64,000 nucleotides of DNA from the NCBI RefSeq assembly GCF_016863315.1, contig NZ_BOOQ01000002.1:372001-436000 (forward strand). Direction: 5' to 3'. Source of the stretch: Planotetraspora silvatica. GTDB lineage: Bacteria; Actinomycetota; Actinomycetes; Streptosporangiales; Streptosporangiaceae. How positions within the stretch are numbered: position 1 is the stretch's first letter; every line of letters starts with the position of its first letter. Below are positions 51,073 to 60,816 of this stretch, piece after piece. The notes beneath the pieces are model-generated. The model was given only the letters and a program-made list of their open reading frames with translations. It had not been told where the DNA came from and made no database searches. Position numbers and translations under genes: made by a program.

Positions 51073-51918
51073 TCAAAGTCGATCAGACGGATGGTGGGGC
51101 GAGCCGATGGCGGAGAGCAGGACCAGTTTCTCCGCAGTCGGCGTGCCAGGGGTGGGCGTGAAGAGAGCGAGGATCTGCGAGCGGTCGTCATCGAGGAGGG
51201 CCTGGCAGTCCAGCTCCAGCAGGCCGACCACGGGGTGGGCGACGCGTTTGCGTCGGCTGCGGAGGACGGCGACTTCATGGTCGTCCCACAGGCCTGCGAA
51301 CTCCGGGCTTTCCGCGCGCAGGCGTCCGACCAGGTCGCGGGCTTTGGCGTCGTTGCGGCGGGCGTGGGCGGCGCGCAGGTCGGCGACCAGTATCCGGGAC
51401 TCCTCTACTTGCAACTGCGGCGGGTATGCCGTGCGCGCCCGCGGTGTGGTGAACCACTGGTAGACGACGTTGCGGGCCATGCCGGTGAGTTCGCGGTGGT
51501 CGCCGAAGACGGAGCGCGCCAGCTGGTTCTGCGCGATCGTTTCCCCGAGATCGGTCATGACCTGGGCCGGTATGTCGTGCAGCCGGTCCATGACGCTCAG
51601 CAGGGCCGGGGAGACGTGGTCGTCACCGCGGGTGCGGTCGGGGACGTTGTGCCCGGCCAGACGGTAGAGGTGGTCCCGCTCGTCGAGGGTCAGCCTCAGC
51701 GCGCGGGTCAGCGATTTCAAGACGGTGGGCGACGGCTGCGGCGCACGGCGTTGTTCGAGCCGGGTGTAGTAGTCCGTGGAGATGCCCGCCATCTGTGCCA
51801 CTTCCTCGCGGCGAAGCCCGGGCGTACGTCGCCGGAGTGTCGGTGACATCCAGGTCTCGGAGGGAGTGAGCCTCTCCCTCCGCGTCCGCAGAAAGTGGGC
51901 CAGATCAGGGGCATCCAT
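51073..51918 (-). CDS. MmyB-type helix-turn-helix regulator (second copy)
   Basis: 281 residues, same architecture as the gene at 48890: HTH (RRRTPGLRREEVAQMAGIST, YYTRLEQRRAPQPSPTVLKS) and C-terminal MmyB-like domain (GDHRELTGMARNVVYQWFTT, SPEFAGLWDDHEVAVLRSRR). The start is ATG 51918. It is divergent from nothing obvious, and its target is unknown. Confidence 0.93.
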   Translation of the reverse strand: MDAPDLAHFLRTRRERLTPSETWMSPTLRRRTPGLRREEVAQMAGISTDYYTRLEQRRAPQPSPTVLKSLTRALRLTLDERDHLYRLAGHNVPDRTRGDDHVSPALLSVMDRLHDIPAQVMTDLGETIAQNQLARSVFGDHRELTGMARNVVYQWFTTPRARTAYPPQLQVEESRILVADLRAAHARRNDAKARDLVGRLRAESPEFAGLWDDHEVAVLRSRRKRVAHPVVGLLELDCQALLDDDRSQILALFTPTPGTPTAEKLVLLSAIGSPHHPSDRL

Positions 51919-52146
51919 ATCTGCAGTATTCGCCTTTCAGAAAAGCCTTGCCAGGGACTGCGAATCCGTGGATAAGCGACTCTGCCCGCGACTCGCATCA
52001 GGTCACACACTGACTCCGCGGCCGAATCCGGCTGCGGACGATGCGATGTGGAAAGCGAGAGCGATCATGGATACCCCCGTCACCTCGAGTGGCTCGGCTT
52101 CGGCTCGGCGACATCGCCGCCACCGGACGCGCCCTCCTCGAACCGG

Positions 52147-52782
52147 CTACCGCTCCCGGACCGCGTAGGTCAGGTGGGTCACCCGCTGCGTCGGCTCCGC
52201 GCGGACCGGCTCCAGGGCGACGCGGCCCGCGTCCACGCCCTCGAACAGGCGGATTCCGGAGCCGAACAGCACGGGTGAGAGCGCGATCGAGAACTCGTCG
52301 ACCAGGCCGGCGTTCACGTACTCCAGGATCGTCGCGCCGCCGCCTGCGATGCGGACGTCGCGGTCGCCGGCGGCCTCGCGGGCCTGGTCGAGCGCGGTCT
52401 CGATGCCGTCGTTGACGAAGTGGAACGTGGTCCCACCCGGCCGCTCCCAGGGGTCGCGCTTCTCGTGCGTCACGACGAAGACCGGCGTGTGGAACGGCGC
52501 CTCCTCCGGCCACATCTGCTCGCCGAGGTCGAACATGCGCTTGCCCATCACGCTCGCGCCGGTGCGCTCGAACGTCTCCCGCGCTACGTCGTTGTCGCGG
52601 CCCTCCTCGCCGCCCTCGCCCAGCTTCAGGTTCTCCCGGAAGAACCGCAGCGGGAATGCCCACTGCTGCAGCTCCATCCACTGCGCCATCCAGCGCTGCG
52701 CATCCGGGTCGTCCATGCGCTCCTCGGGCGCGACGAACCCGTCCAGCGACATCGTCACGCTGAAGAACACCTTTCCGGCCAT
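52147..52782 (-). CDS. Dihydrofolate-reductase-like (RibD C-terminal) protein
   Basis: 211 residues: KVFFSVTMSLDGFVAPEERM, ASVMGKRMFDLGEQMWPEEA, and FVVTHEKRDPWERPGGTTFH, with the AGGGATILEYVNAGLVDEF block of the RibD-C fold. It is an NADPH-dependent reductase of unknown substrate, not classical FolA. Its ATG overlaps the stop of the SRPBCC gene, making ArsR-SRPBCC-DHFR one operon. Confidence 0.92.
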   Translation of the reverse strand: MAGKVFFSVTMSLDGFVAPEERMDDPDAQRWMAQWMELQQWAFPLRFFRENLKLGEGGEEGRDNDVARETFERTGASVMGKRMFDLGEQMWPEEAPFHTPVFVVTHEKRDPWERPGGTTFHFVNDGIETALDQAREAAGDRDVRIAGGGATILEYVNAGLVDEFSIALSPVLFGSGIRLFEGVDAGRVALEPVRAEPTQRVTHLTYAVRER

Positions 52783-53288
52783 CAGTCCTCCGCTCCCTTC
52801 CGAACGATCTCGGTGACGTAGGCAGCCAGGTTGCTCAGGGTCTGCCGGCCGCCCTCGATCGCGTGGTACTTCTCGACAGCCTCGTCGCGCAGCTCCTTGG
52901 TGGGGAACACCGTGAGCATCTCGATCCGGGTCGCCTCGCCGTCGGGCGCGAACGTGAGGACCGACTCGAAGGCGTTCGGGTCGTCGCGGGACTCGCCGTG
53001 CACAAGCGCGATCCGCTCCGGCGGGGCGATCTCGGTCCAGGAGATCCACTCTTGGTAGTCCGTCCCGTCCGGTCCGTGCATCACGAAGTCCCACTCCCCG
53101 CCGACGCGGAACTCGAACGCCCGCGTGGTGGTGGTGAACCCCTCCGGTCCCCACCATCGCGACAGGTGCCGGACTTCGGTGAACGCCTCGAACACCAGCT
53201 CCCGTGGGGCACTGATGACCCGGGAGATCACGATCTCGCGGTCGGCCGTCGCTGACTGCGCCGGCGCGTCCCGTCCTATCGCTGCCAT
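52782..53288 (-). CDS. SRPBCC/AHSA1-domain protein
   Basis: 168 residues: REIVISRVISAPRELVFEAF, LSRWWGPEGFTTTTRAFEFR, GGEWDFVMHGPDGTDYQEWI, and a C-terminal helix (EKYHAIEGGRQTLSNLAAYV). The AHSA1-type fold forms a hydrophobic cavity. It is typically paired with an ArsR regulator, as here; the two genes are four bases apart. Confidence 0.93.
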   Translation of the reverse strand: MAAIGRDAPAQSATADREIVISRVISAPRELVFEAFTEVRHLSRWWGPEGFTTTTRAFEFRVGGEWDFVMHGPDGTDYQEWISWTEIAPPERIALVHGESRDDPNAFESVLTFAPDGEATRIEMLTVFPTKELRDEAVEKYHAIEGGRQTLSNLAAYVTEIVRKGAED

Positions 53289-53291
53289 CGG

Positions 53292-53633
53292 TTACTCCTC
53301 CTGCCTTGCCTGCTTGAGGTCCTGCACGTACGCGTCCAGCCGGTCGAAGCTCTCGTTCCAGAACCGCTCGAACCCGCCGGTCCACTCGTGGACCGGTCGC
53401 AGCCCGCGGGCGTCAAGGCCGTACAGGCGCTGTTTGCCTGCCTTGCGGTCCCGTACCAGCCCGACCTCCCGGAGCACCCGCAGGTGTTTGGACGCCCCCG
53501 GCTGGGTCATCCCCAGCTCCTGGGCCAACTCGGTCACCGGCCGCTCACCCGCCCGCAGCAGCAGCAGGATCTCCCGGCGCTGCGGCTCGGCGATCGCGTT
53601 GAAGACGTCCGACGTCGTCGCTGCTCGTGCCAT
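53292..53633 (-). CDS. ArsR-family regulator
   Basis: 113 residues, winged helix: FNAIAEPQRREILLLLRAGE, ELAQELGMTQPGASKHLRVL, REVGLVRDRKAGKQRLYGLD. It lacks metal-binding cysteines, so it is the non-metal type that pairs with AHSA1 proteins. Its own promoter carries a 16-bp palindrome. Confidence 0.94.
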   Translation of the reverse strand: MARAATTSDVFNAIAEPQRREILLLLRAGERPVTELAQELGMTQPGASKHLRVLREVGLVRDRKAGKQRLYGLDARGLRPVHEWTGGFERFWNESFDRLDAYVQDLKQARQEE

Positions 53634-53645
53634 GGGCAGCATCAT

Positions 53646-53661
53646 ATGCCGATATCGGCAT
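53646..53661. promoter_or_regulatory. ArsR operator palindrome
   Basis: A perfect 16-bp palindrome, ATGCCGATATCGGCAT, lies 12 bp upstream of the arsR-like start; it is the likely operator. Confidence 0.7.
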
Positions 53662-53822
53662 GCGTCAAGCCGGCCGAATCCGCGGTCGGCGTCATCGCCG
53701 ACGTGCTGGTGTCCACCGACACCTTCGGGGTCTCCGCGGCGGTCCTGCGGGAGCCGCGCGAGGATCACGACAGGTGCTCGCGGGGCAGGAGTTCTAAGCC
53801 GGCCGGTCGAGGTTGAGGGCAG

Positions 53823-54266
53823 TCAGGCGACGACCTCCGGCACGCGCAGGCCAAGCTGGCTGAGCAGCTCCAGCTGATCGTAGTATTCCCGATCGCTGAT
53901 GATCAGCCCGTTCTCGATGGTGCACATCCCGGCTGCGCGAACCGCGATGCGACGCCCGGTCGCCTTCAGCGCCGCCCCTCCGGGCAGCAGGAACGGCCCG
54001 AGATGCGTCCCTGTCATGACGTACTCCGAGACAGCCGACACAGCCGGATCGCAAACGGGAACTTTGCACCACGGTGTGAGCTGTAGATCCGGAAAGGCTT
54101 CGAGCAGATGCTCGAAGTACCAGCCGATCTGTTCGCGCCCTTCAGCCGTGCCTACCGGGCCGACGTAGACGGCGTCCGGGGCGAAGCACTGCTTGGTCAC
54201 TTCGAGATCGTGATCGTTCAGAGCGCCGATCACTCGATCTTTCAATTCTCGAGCGGTGATCATCAT
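53823..54266 (-). CDS. SnoaL-like/NTF2-fold protein
   Basis: 147 residues: ELKDRVIGALNDHDLEVTKQ, CFAPDAVYVGPVGTAEGREQ, and YVMTGTHLGPFLLPGG. It is of the SnoaL-like polyketide-cyclase fold with no clear catalytic pair. GGGGGGAG precedes ATG 54266. A similar protein is encoded at 57526-58104 on the other strand, so this looks like a duplication. Confidence 0.88.
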   Translation of the reverse strand: MMITARELKDRVIGALNDHDLEVTKQCFAPDAVYVGPVGTAEGREQIGWYFEHLLEAFPDLQLTPWCKVPVCDPAVSAVSEYVMTGTHLGPFLLPGGAALKATGRRIAVRAAGMCTIENGLIISDREYYDQLELLSQLGLRVPEVVA

Positions 54267-54481
54267 CTTCGCTCCCCCCGATGCGAGCGTCACCAGCTCA
54301 TACGAAAACCAGGCTAACGCGGTACTCCAGGTTCAGCCCACGCCAATCAGCCGGAAGGCGGATGAACATGGGTGATTCCTGGCGCCGCCCACGTCTTCCC
54401 TTTGAACGTCGCGCTCGGTGCGGCGCCGTCTCCAGCAGGTTCAGAGTGGTGTCCACGGTGCGGGCCAGATCGCGGATCACT

Positions 54482-54999
54482 TCACGGCCGGCGCCAGACC
54501 AGTGTGTAGCGCCAGAACAGCCGTCGGCGCAGCCGTGCGCCGGGCAGCACACGGCGAGACTCACGAACGATGTCGGGGAAGATCATGGTCGCCGGTCGGG
54601 TCGGCGCGGTCATCGAGGCCGGCCACGGTGCCTTGCGGCCCTTGTTCTTGATCCAGGCCATGGCGACATTCGACGGAATGGCGGCGGCGCCGAGCAGACG
54701 ATCGCCGCGAGACCGCGCGTCGGCGAGGCCGACGACGATCAAGGTCCCGCCGGGCGCCAGGTGCTCGCGGAAGCGGGCGAGGGCGTCGCTGAACGGCAGG
54801 TGGTGGATGGTGGCACTCTGGCCCGCGAGGCCAGGAGCCTGGCCAGGTCACCGCTGCCGCATCCGACGTCCAGAGCGCTGTCGAAGCTCCTGGGGAGCTG
54901 CCGCAGGATCCACCGGTGGTAGTGGGCGTTGTGGTCCCAGGGGTGGGCCGCATGGAACCGGTCAAGTGCTTGCAGGATGCGGGGCGACGGCTCAGTCAT
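54482..54999 (-). pseudogene. Broken SAM-dependent methyltransferase
   Basis: It begins normally from ATG 54999 (RILQALDRFHAAHPWDHNAH, then motif I DVGCGSGDLARLLA). In a different frame it then continues with HHLPFSDALARFREHLAPGG and TLIVVGLADARSRGD, ending LRRRLFWRYTLVWRRP. Motif II and about 30-50 residues expected between the parts are missing. A deletion plus frameshift has inactivated it. The start overlaps the VanZ gene by eight bases. Confidence 0.75.
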
Positions 55000-56161
55000 G
55001 GCGTGAGTCCACCAGGTCCTCGGTCGTCCGCGATATGGCCGGCCTCTTTCCACGACGGCGTGAGTCGGTGACGGTCAGTCCGGAGACCAGCCCGGACAAC
55101 CCCCGGTGCGACCTCGGCAGGGCGAGCAGCAGGCAGGCGAGCAGCAGCAGATTGGCCAATCCGCCCGCCGCCGGGACGAAGGAGTCGAGCCCGACGAGAA
55201 CGCAGTAGCCGAAACCGCCGAACAGCAGCGCGGGGACGATCCGGATACCGGCCCGGGTTCCGTTTGCGCGGGTCCGGCGCAGCCGTACGGCATGCTGCCC
55301 CAGAGTGGCGCCGTCCGCACCCAGTGAGGGGAGGGCGAGCAGGAGCACCGCGGGCAACCAGGGGTTCAGCGCGGAGTCCGCCAGGGCGCCCCACGGATGC
55401 TCGGCCATCTGGACGTGACCGAACCGGACGACCAGATGGAGCCCGGTGGCGAGGACTCCGCCGAGCAGGAAGACCGCGACGAGGTCCACGAGCATCCCCA
55501 GCAGCCTCCGCCTGGCGGTGAGGGGACGGGCGACGTTCGCGGGGAGGGTGGCATGCCGTCCGTAGACCAGGTGCAGCAGCGGCGCGAACATGACGCCGAT
55601 CGCCGCGCCCAGGCTGTTGGCGAACAGGTCGTCCACGTCGAACAGCCGGTAGGGGCATGAGAAGAGGAACCAGTTCCCGGTGAACTGGGTGACCTCGATC
55701 AGCAACGACACCACGGCCCCCGCCACCACCGCGGTGACCACACCGCGCCGGAAGTAGTGGCGGATGTAGGCGCCGAGCGGTACGAACAACGCCACGTTGA
55801 ACACGACCTGCTGCACCGCCGGATTCGCCGGCAGCCCTCGCAGGCCCGGCGTCCGCCGATCCTGCGCGATGTCGTCGAGGAAACGCAGCGGGTCGAGTTG
55901 CGGGTGGCTCATCGCCGTGTTCGCCGCACACCAGGTGCCGTCGATCCGCGGCACGGGGAACAGCGTGTAGGCGAGGAGCGCCAGCCCGTAAACCAGGAGG
56001 CCGAACGCCAGCAGTGCCGCCCCGAGCCCCACTTCCCCGCGCCGCCGGTAGCTGAGGAAGACGAACGGCACGAACAGGATGACGGCGAGCAGCGCGCCGC
56101 CGAACAGCGCCGGCACGGCGGGCAACAGCCGGTCGGACAACAACGGTCGACTCCGTTCCAC
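54992..56161 (-). CDS. VanZ-RDD fusion membrane protein
   Basis: 389 residues with about eight hydrophobic segments. The VanZ part has VVFNVALFVPLGAYIRHYFR, LIEVTQFTGNW and the hallmark RLFDVDDLFANSLGAAIGVM. The following third contains an RDD-like block (RRRLLGMLVDLVAVFLLGGV, then GATLGQHAVRLRR). VanZ is linked to teicoplanin resistance in some hosts, but most VanZ-domain proteins have unknown roles. Confidence 0.9.
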   Translation of the reverse strand: MERSRPLLSDRLLPAVPALFGGALLAVILFVPFVFLSYRRRGEVGLGAALLAFGLLVYGLALLAYTLFPVPRIDGTWCAANTAMSHPQLDPLRFLDDIAQDRRTPGLRGLPANPAVQQVVFNVALFVPLGAYIRHYFRRGVVTAVVAGAVVSLLIEVTQFTGNWFLFSCPYRLFDVDDLFANSLGAAIGVMFAPLLHLVYGRHATLPANVARPLTARRRLLGMLVDLVAVFLLGGVLATGLHLVVRFGHVQMAEHPWGALADSALNPWLPAVLLLALPSLGADGATLGQHAVRLRRTRANGTRAGIRIVPALLFGGFGYCVLVGLDSFVPAAGGLANLLLLACLLLALPRSHRGLSGLVSGLTVTDSRRRGKRPAISRTTEDLVDSRHD

Positions 56162-56359
56162 TCATTTTCGGTCTGCCCGATCAGACCAGAGTTCCGGCCG
56201 TATCGATCATTGAAATCTAGTTCATCGTGTTTCGCGGCTTTGATCCGAGGTTCCGGAAGTCCGGTGCCGGCGGTCGCGACGACCGCTGTCGCTCAGGGAC
56301 GGCGGTGCTCGCGCTCCGCCTTCCTGCTCGTCGGAACGGTGGGGTAAGGGTGACAGGAC

Positions 56360-57187
56360 TCAGTCCTGGCGCGGGATCAGTCTCCGGATATCGGTGAAGA
56401 TCCGCTCGTGCGCGGCCGCCGCATCGGAACTGGTCAGATCCATGCCCTGGATGAATCCGTGGACGAGGCCGGGTTCACAGCGGTGCGTGACGTGGACGCC
56501 GGCCTCGGCCAGGCGGTGGGCGTAGGCGTCGCCCTCGTCACGCAGCGCGTCATGTTCTGCGGTCACCACCAGGGCGGTCGGCAGGCCGGACAGGTCGGGG
56601 TGATGCAGTGGGCTCGCAGCACGGCGACCCTCCGCGTCGGGCATCCACTGGGCGGCGAACCAGGCGAGCATCTCGGCGTCGAGCCCGTAGCCCGTGCCCT
56701 TCTCGGTGATGCTGGGCCACGACAGCGTGAGGTCGGTGTTGGGGCATATCAAGATCTGCACGGCAGGCGACGGCCCGCCCTCGTCTCGCAGTCGAAGGCA
56801 GGCCATGGTGGCGAGATACCCGCCCGCGCTGTCCCCCGCGACGGCCACCGGCCTGGCCCAGCGGAGCACCTCGACGGCGTCGTCGATCGCGGCCGGATAC
56901 GGATGCTCCGGTGCCAGCCGGTAGTCGACGGCCAGGACCTCGACGTCGCACTCCTGGGCAAGGCGGCGACAGGTCCTGTCATGAGTCTCCAGATCGCAGA
57001 AGACCCATCCGCCACCGTGCAGGAACACCACCAGCGGGCGCGGCTCGGCGGAAGGGCGGTAGCGGCGCAGCGGCAGCCCCGACGGGCTGGTCAGGTCCTC
57101 GACGTACGGCAGGGCGGGCCCCTTCGGGCGCGTGCCGTTCCGCTTGCGCGCACCTTCACGCAGCTCGCTGACGATATCTCGCGACAT
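56360..57187 (-). CDS. Alpha/beta hydrolase, HSL-like esterase
   Basis: 275 residues. Oxyanion motif VFLHGGGWVFCDLETHDR, nucleophile elbow VAGDSAGGYLATMACLRL, Asp in TAEHDALRDEGDAYA and His in GLVHGFIQGM complete the triad. It belongs to the hormone-sensitive-lipase-like family (Abhydrolase_3) and hydrolyses short-chain esters. Confidence 0.94.
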   Translation of the reverse strand: MSRDIVSELREGARKRNGTRPKGPALPYVEDLTSPSGLPLRRYRPSAEPRPLVVFLHGGGWVFCDLETHDRTCRRLAQECDVEVLAVDYRLAPEHPYPAAIDDAVEVLRWARPVAVAGDSAGGYLATMACLRLRDEGGPSPAVQILICPNTDLTLSWPSITEKGTGYGLDAEMLAWFAAQWMPDAEGRRAASPLHHPDLSGLPTALVVTAEHDALRDEGDAYAHRLAEAGVHVTHRCEPGLVHGFIQGMDLTSSDAAAAHERIFTDIRRLIPRQD

Positions 57188-57525
57188 GCCTGCAAATGTT
57201 AGGTGGCGTCCGGCTGGTGCGATGCCGGGCGGCGTCGTGCATCGTCAGCCGGCCCCCCGTCCGCTTGGGGAAACCGCTGAAGCCGGAGTGACCGCCGGTG
57301 CCCAAGGGACAGGCGTTGCGTCGGGCCGATTCCGCGTTTCGATCGCACAGGAGGCAATCGTCCAGCGGCAACTGTTTTGCCGGTGTTGACACCCGGCTTG
57401 AGCGGGCGAGAGACCACGACAAGCCCCGTGGTGCGCACACGACATAACCGTGACCAGAGACCGACTTCTCACTGAGTAGCTTGGAGCTATTGGTTCGATT
57501 AGGCCCGATTCGCCGGGGGGCGTCC
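57188..57525. other. Intergenic region, 338 bp
   Basis: Divergent promoters for the esterase and the SnoaL-like gene are expected here; no motif or repeat stood out. Confidence 0.5.
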
Positions 57526-58104
57526 GTGCTTACCTACTGGGACCTCAAACATCGGCTGACCGACGCGATCAACGCGCACGACCTGCAGGGAGTGCTCGAC
57601 TGCTACAGTCCGGACGCCGTCTACGTCGCACCGTCAGGCGTGGCGGAGGGACATGAGCAGATCGCCTGGCTCTACGAGCAGTTCTTCAGGGGATTCCCGG
57701 ACTTTCACGGGACCGCCTGGTTCGAGATCGCCGACTGCGACAACCCGGCCGTGACGGAATGGACCTATACCGGCACCCATACGGGACCTTTCCTTCTGCC
57801 GAATGGGCAGGAGATACAAGGAACGGGCCGCCGCATCACCATCCGCGCCACATGCGCCGCCCATGCCGAGAACGGCAAGATCGTCACACACCGTGAATAC
57901 TTCGACCAGTTGGAGCTATACAGCCAACTCGGTTTCGGCTTGGAGAAGCTTGAGCCGGGGTCGACGGCGGACGGAGGAGGCGAAGACCTGACATCGTCGG
58001 CTCCGAACGGGGACGACGACCTGACATCGAAGTCCGGGCATCCTCAGCTCCGTTCCGATGCCGTCCGGCATCACAGGCCGCTGGGAATCTTCGGGAGACG
58101 TTGA
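57526..58104 (+). CDS. SnoaL-like/NTF2-fold protein with C-terminal extension
   Basis: 192 residues: VLTYWDLKHRLTDAINAHDL, CYSPDAVYVAPSGVAEGHEQ, and EWTYTGTHTGPFLLPNGQEI are closely parallel to the protein at 53823. The last 50 residues are an acidic, then basic tail (GGGEDLTSSAPNGDDDLTSK). The start GTG 57526 follows a GGGGGG tract; the frame is also open from TTG 57481. Confidence 0.85.
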   Translation: MLTYWDLKHRLTDAINAHDLQGVLDCYSPDAVYVAPSGVAEGHEQIAWLYEQFFRGFPDFHGTAWFEIADCDNPAVTEWTYTGTHTGPFLLPNGQEIQGTGRRITIRATCAAHAENGKIVTHREYFDQLELYSQLGFGLEKLEPGSTADGGGEDLTSSAPNGDDDLTSKSGHPQLRSDAVRHHRPLGIFGRR

Positions 58105-58185
58105 GCGCCGCATCGCCTGGCCGGAGCGCCGACCCACGCTCCTGACGCGGGTCGACGCTCCTGACGCAGGGTCGCCGATCCCCCG

Positions 58186-60816
58186 TCATTCGTCGGCGTG
58201 TTCGCTTTCGCCGGGCTCGCCGAGCATGCTGTCGAGCTGCCTCCGGGTCTCCGCGAGTTCGGCCATGACCTCTTCCGACGGACCGCCCTCCGCGAGCGAC
58301 TCCAGTTCGGTCAGCACCGCGCGCATCGCGACCACTGCGGGCCACTGCGCCGCGTCCAAGGTCGCTCCGGCGTCTTCCGGGGCCGCATCGTCCATCTCCA
58401 TCAGCAACCACGCGGCAGAGCGCAGGCAGCGCACGCGCGGCGTCACCTCGCCGAGCTCGCTCCAGAGCAGGGCCGCCTTCCGGTAGGCCGCCAGGGCCTC
58501 GTCGCTCTGCCCGGCGTCCCTGAGCGCCTCGGCCGCCGCCCAGGCCAGCCGGGCATGCGGGACCCGGTTGTCCGGGTCGTCCTGAAGCAGCCGTGCGGCC
58601 TCGAGGTACTGCTCGGCGGCCTCCCGCGGCCGTCCGATCGCCGCCAGCGAGTCGCCGTACTGCTTGCGCGTCATCGCGACGCCGTACGGGTCGTAGGGGA
58701 TCTCCACCCGCGGCATGGCCTCCTCGAACAGCGCCGCGGCCTCGGCGTGCCGGTCGAGGAAGTGGTAGGCGCGCGCCGCCATGAAGGTGTTGTGGAGGGT
58801 GTCGGGCTCGGACAGGCCGTCCCAGCGGGTGGCCGCGGCGAGCGCCGCGGTGACGAGGTCGAGTTCGCGGCCCTCCTGGCGTGAGATGGTCTCGACGAGC
58901 AGAGAGCTCAGGTGCGCGGCACGCTCGCGCTCGATGAGGCCGCCGCCGTACTCGATCGCCCGGGAGGCGAGATCCTCGGCCGCCTTCGCGTCCCCGTCCT
59001 CAAGGGCGAACTGCGCGAGCATGGCCGCCGGGTTCACGGCGTGCCAAGGCTGTCCGGCGTCGACGTAGCTCGTCAGCGCGGACGACAGGTGCGCGCGGGC
59101 GGCGTTCACGTCCTCCAGCTGAAAACAGAGCTGGACGAGCATGTCGTGGTACTGGCCCGCTCGGCCGGTGACACCGAGGTCCTCGGCCAGGGCGAGCTCG
59201 GTCTCCAGCAGCGTGCGTGCCGCCGTGACCTCGGCGGCGGGCGGGTTCTCCTGCCCCGCGAGACCGTTCATCGCGCAGAACGGCGCGCCCTTGCGCACGG
59301 CCAGGTATTCGGCGGGCGTGAGCGCGCCGCCCGCGTACTCGCGGTCCGCCTCCGCGAGCAGAGCCGCCAGCGGCGCCTCCGCGGCGGCCCGCCCCTTCGC
59401 CAGGAGCAGAGCCACGGTCGCGGCCGCCCGCGCCTCCAGCGCCTTGGCCGGCGAGCCGAGCCTCGCGAACCGCTCCGCGGTCGCCGACAGCAGGTCGTGG
59501 GCCCGGCCGGGATCGGAGTCCATCAGTGCGGTCGCTCTGCTGCGCTCGACCTCGGCGGCAACGAACTCCGGCAGTTCCTCGCCGCCTTCCGCGACCCGGG
59601 CCCAGGCCTCATCCGCGAGAGGATGCCGGGCCGTGGTCAGCCGCCGCGCCTCGGCGACCAGCTCGTCCAGCGTGGCGCCGGTTCGCCGGGCGGGCGCGGG
59701 CGCGTCGGACGGCCGCGGGGCCGCCGGCAACGTCGCCGGCATGCCGAGCGGCAGCCGATCGAGCAGCGGTTCGCGGGCGAGCCGCCTGGCGACGCGCTCG
59801 CTGTAGGCGGAAGTGCCGTGCCGGGCGTCGTACCGGGCGCACAGGTCCCCGACCTCCAGTTCCAGCGCGGCGAGCGTCGCTTCGACCGTCCCGGCGCCGA
59901 CCGGCAGGTCACCATGGCCGAGCGCGTTCAGGCGGCGCAACAAGACGATGACCCCGCTCAGGAAATAGGCCCGCTGCGAGAGGTCGTGCGGCTGCTCGGA
60001 CACCCATGACGCGTGCTCGGTGAGGATCTCGAGCCCACGTGCCTCGTTGCCGGTCAGGGCGCAGAACTCGATGTGGTTGCCGACCGACGCGCGCAGGCTC
60101 ACGTTGTGGCGGACCAGTTGATACCCCTTGAGGAAGGCGCTGCGAGCCTCCTCGAGGCGCCCGGTCCGCACAAGGGGAAGCAGGGCCTGGGACAACGCCC
60201 GATGCGGCTCCTCCGCGCAGACCAGCTCGCCGTCGATCAGCGGCGTCCAGAACTCGAGCGCCCCCTCGTCGTCGTCGACCGTCTCCCGCCACCAGCCCCA
60301 GGTGTTGCGCTCACACGCGTCGCAGTCGGCCATCTCGTCACGGGGAGCGGCGATGGACGACTCCATCGCGGTGGCGGCCGCCTCGTCGTCACCGACGAAG
60401 TGCGCCAGCTCGGCGCGCAGCGCGAGCACCGGGCGGGCGCTGTAGCCCCGTTGCCGGTAGCGGCTGTGCAGCTCGTCGAGCCAGCGGTACGTCGTCGCCA
60501 GCGGCACGGAGGGGTTGTTCACCAGGTTGTGGGTCATCCACTTGAGCTCCCAGTGGATGGACTGCGACAACCTCCCCAGCTCCGCCGGGTGGTCGTCGAA
60601 GATGCGCAGCAGCCGTCCGAAGGCGACCGGCATGCGGTCCCGCTCGCCGCCGTAGGCGTAGGCCTCGATCAACGTGAGCAGCACCTCGCCCTCGAGCCCC
60701 CGGTCCTCGGCCGCCTTGGCCGCCGCGGCGAGCGTCTCGAGGCGTTCGGCCTTCAGCCGTCCGTTGGGGATCGTGTGGCTTTCGTGGAGCCCGGCGCGGA
60801 TCTCTGCGGCGTTCAT
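58186..60816 (-). CDS. Large TPR-rich protein, HSP90-coupled
   Basis: 876 residues made mostly of tetratricopeptide-like helical repeats (EALRDAGQSDEALAAYRKAA, GRPREAAEQYLEAARLL, NTFMAARAYHFLDRHAEAAA). A CDACERNTWGWW motif lies near residue 176. The start overlaps the stop of the HSP90 gene by four bases (ATGA). Its size, repeats and coupling suggest an HSP90 partner or client-handling scaffold, which is inference. Confidence 0.88.
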   Translation of the reverse strand: MNAAEIRAGLHESHTIPNGRLKAERLETLAAAAKAAEDRGLEGEVLLTLIEAYAYGGERDRMPVAFGRLLRIFDDHPAELGRLSQSIHWELKWMTHNLVNNPSVPLATTYRWLDELHSRYRQRGYSARPVLALRAELAHFVGDDEAAATAMESSIAAPRDEMADCDACERNTWGWWRETVDDDEGALEFWTPLIDGELVCAEEPHRALSQALLPLVRTGRLEEARSAFLKGYQLVRHNVSLRASVGNHIEFCALTGNEARGLEILTEHASWVSEQPHDLSQRAYFLSGVIVLLRRLNALGHGDLPVGAGTVEATLAALELEVGDLCARYDARHGTSAYSERVARRLAREPLLDRLPLGMPATLPAAPRPSDAPAPARRTGATLDELVAEARRLTTARHPLADEAWARVAEGGEELPEFVAAEVERSRATALMDSDPGRAHDLLSATAERFARLGSPAKALEARAAATVALLLAKGRAAAEAPLAALLAEADREYAGGALTPAEYLAVRKGAPFCAMNGLAGQENPPAAEVTAARTLLETELALAEDLGVTGRAGQYHDMLVQLCFQLEDVNAARAHLSSALTSYVDAGQPWHAVNPAAMLAQFALEDGDAKAAEDLASRAIEYGGGLIERERAAHLSSLLVETISRQEGRELDLVTAALAAATRWDGLSEPDTLHNTFMAARAYHFLDRHAEAAALFEEAMPRVEIPYDPYGVAMTRKQYGDSLAAIGRPREAAEQYLEAARLLQDDPDNRVPHARLAWAAAEALRDAGQSDEALAAYRKAALLWSELGEVTPRVRCLRSAAWLLMEMDDAAPEDAGATLDAAQWPAVVAMRAVLTELESLAEGGPSEEVMAELAETRRQLDSMLGEPGESEHADE

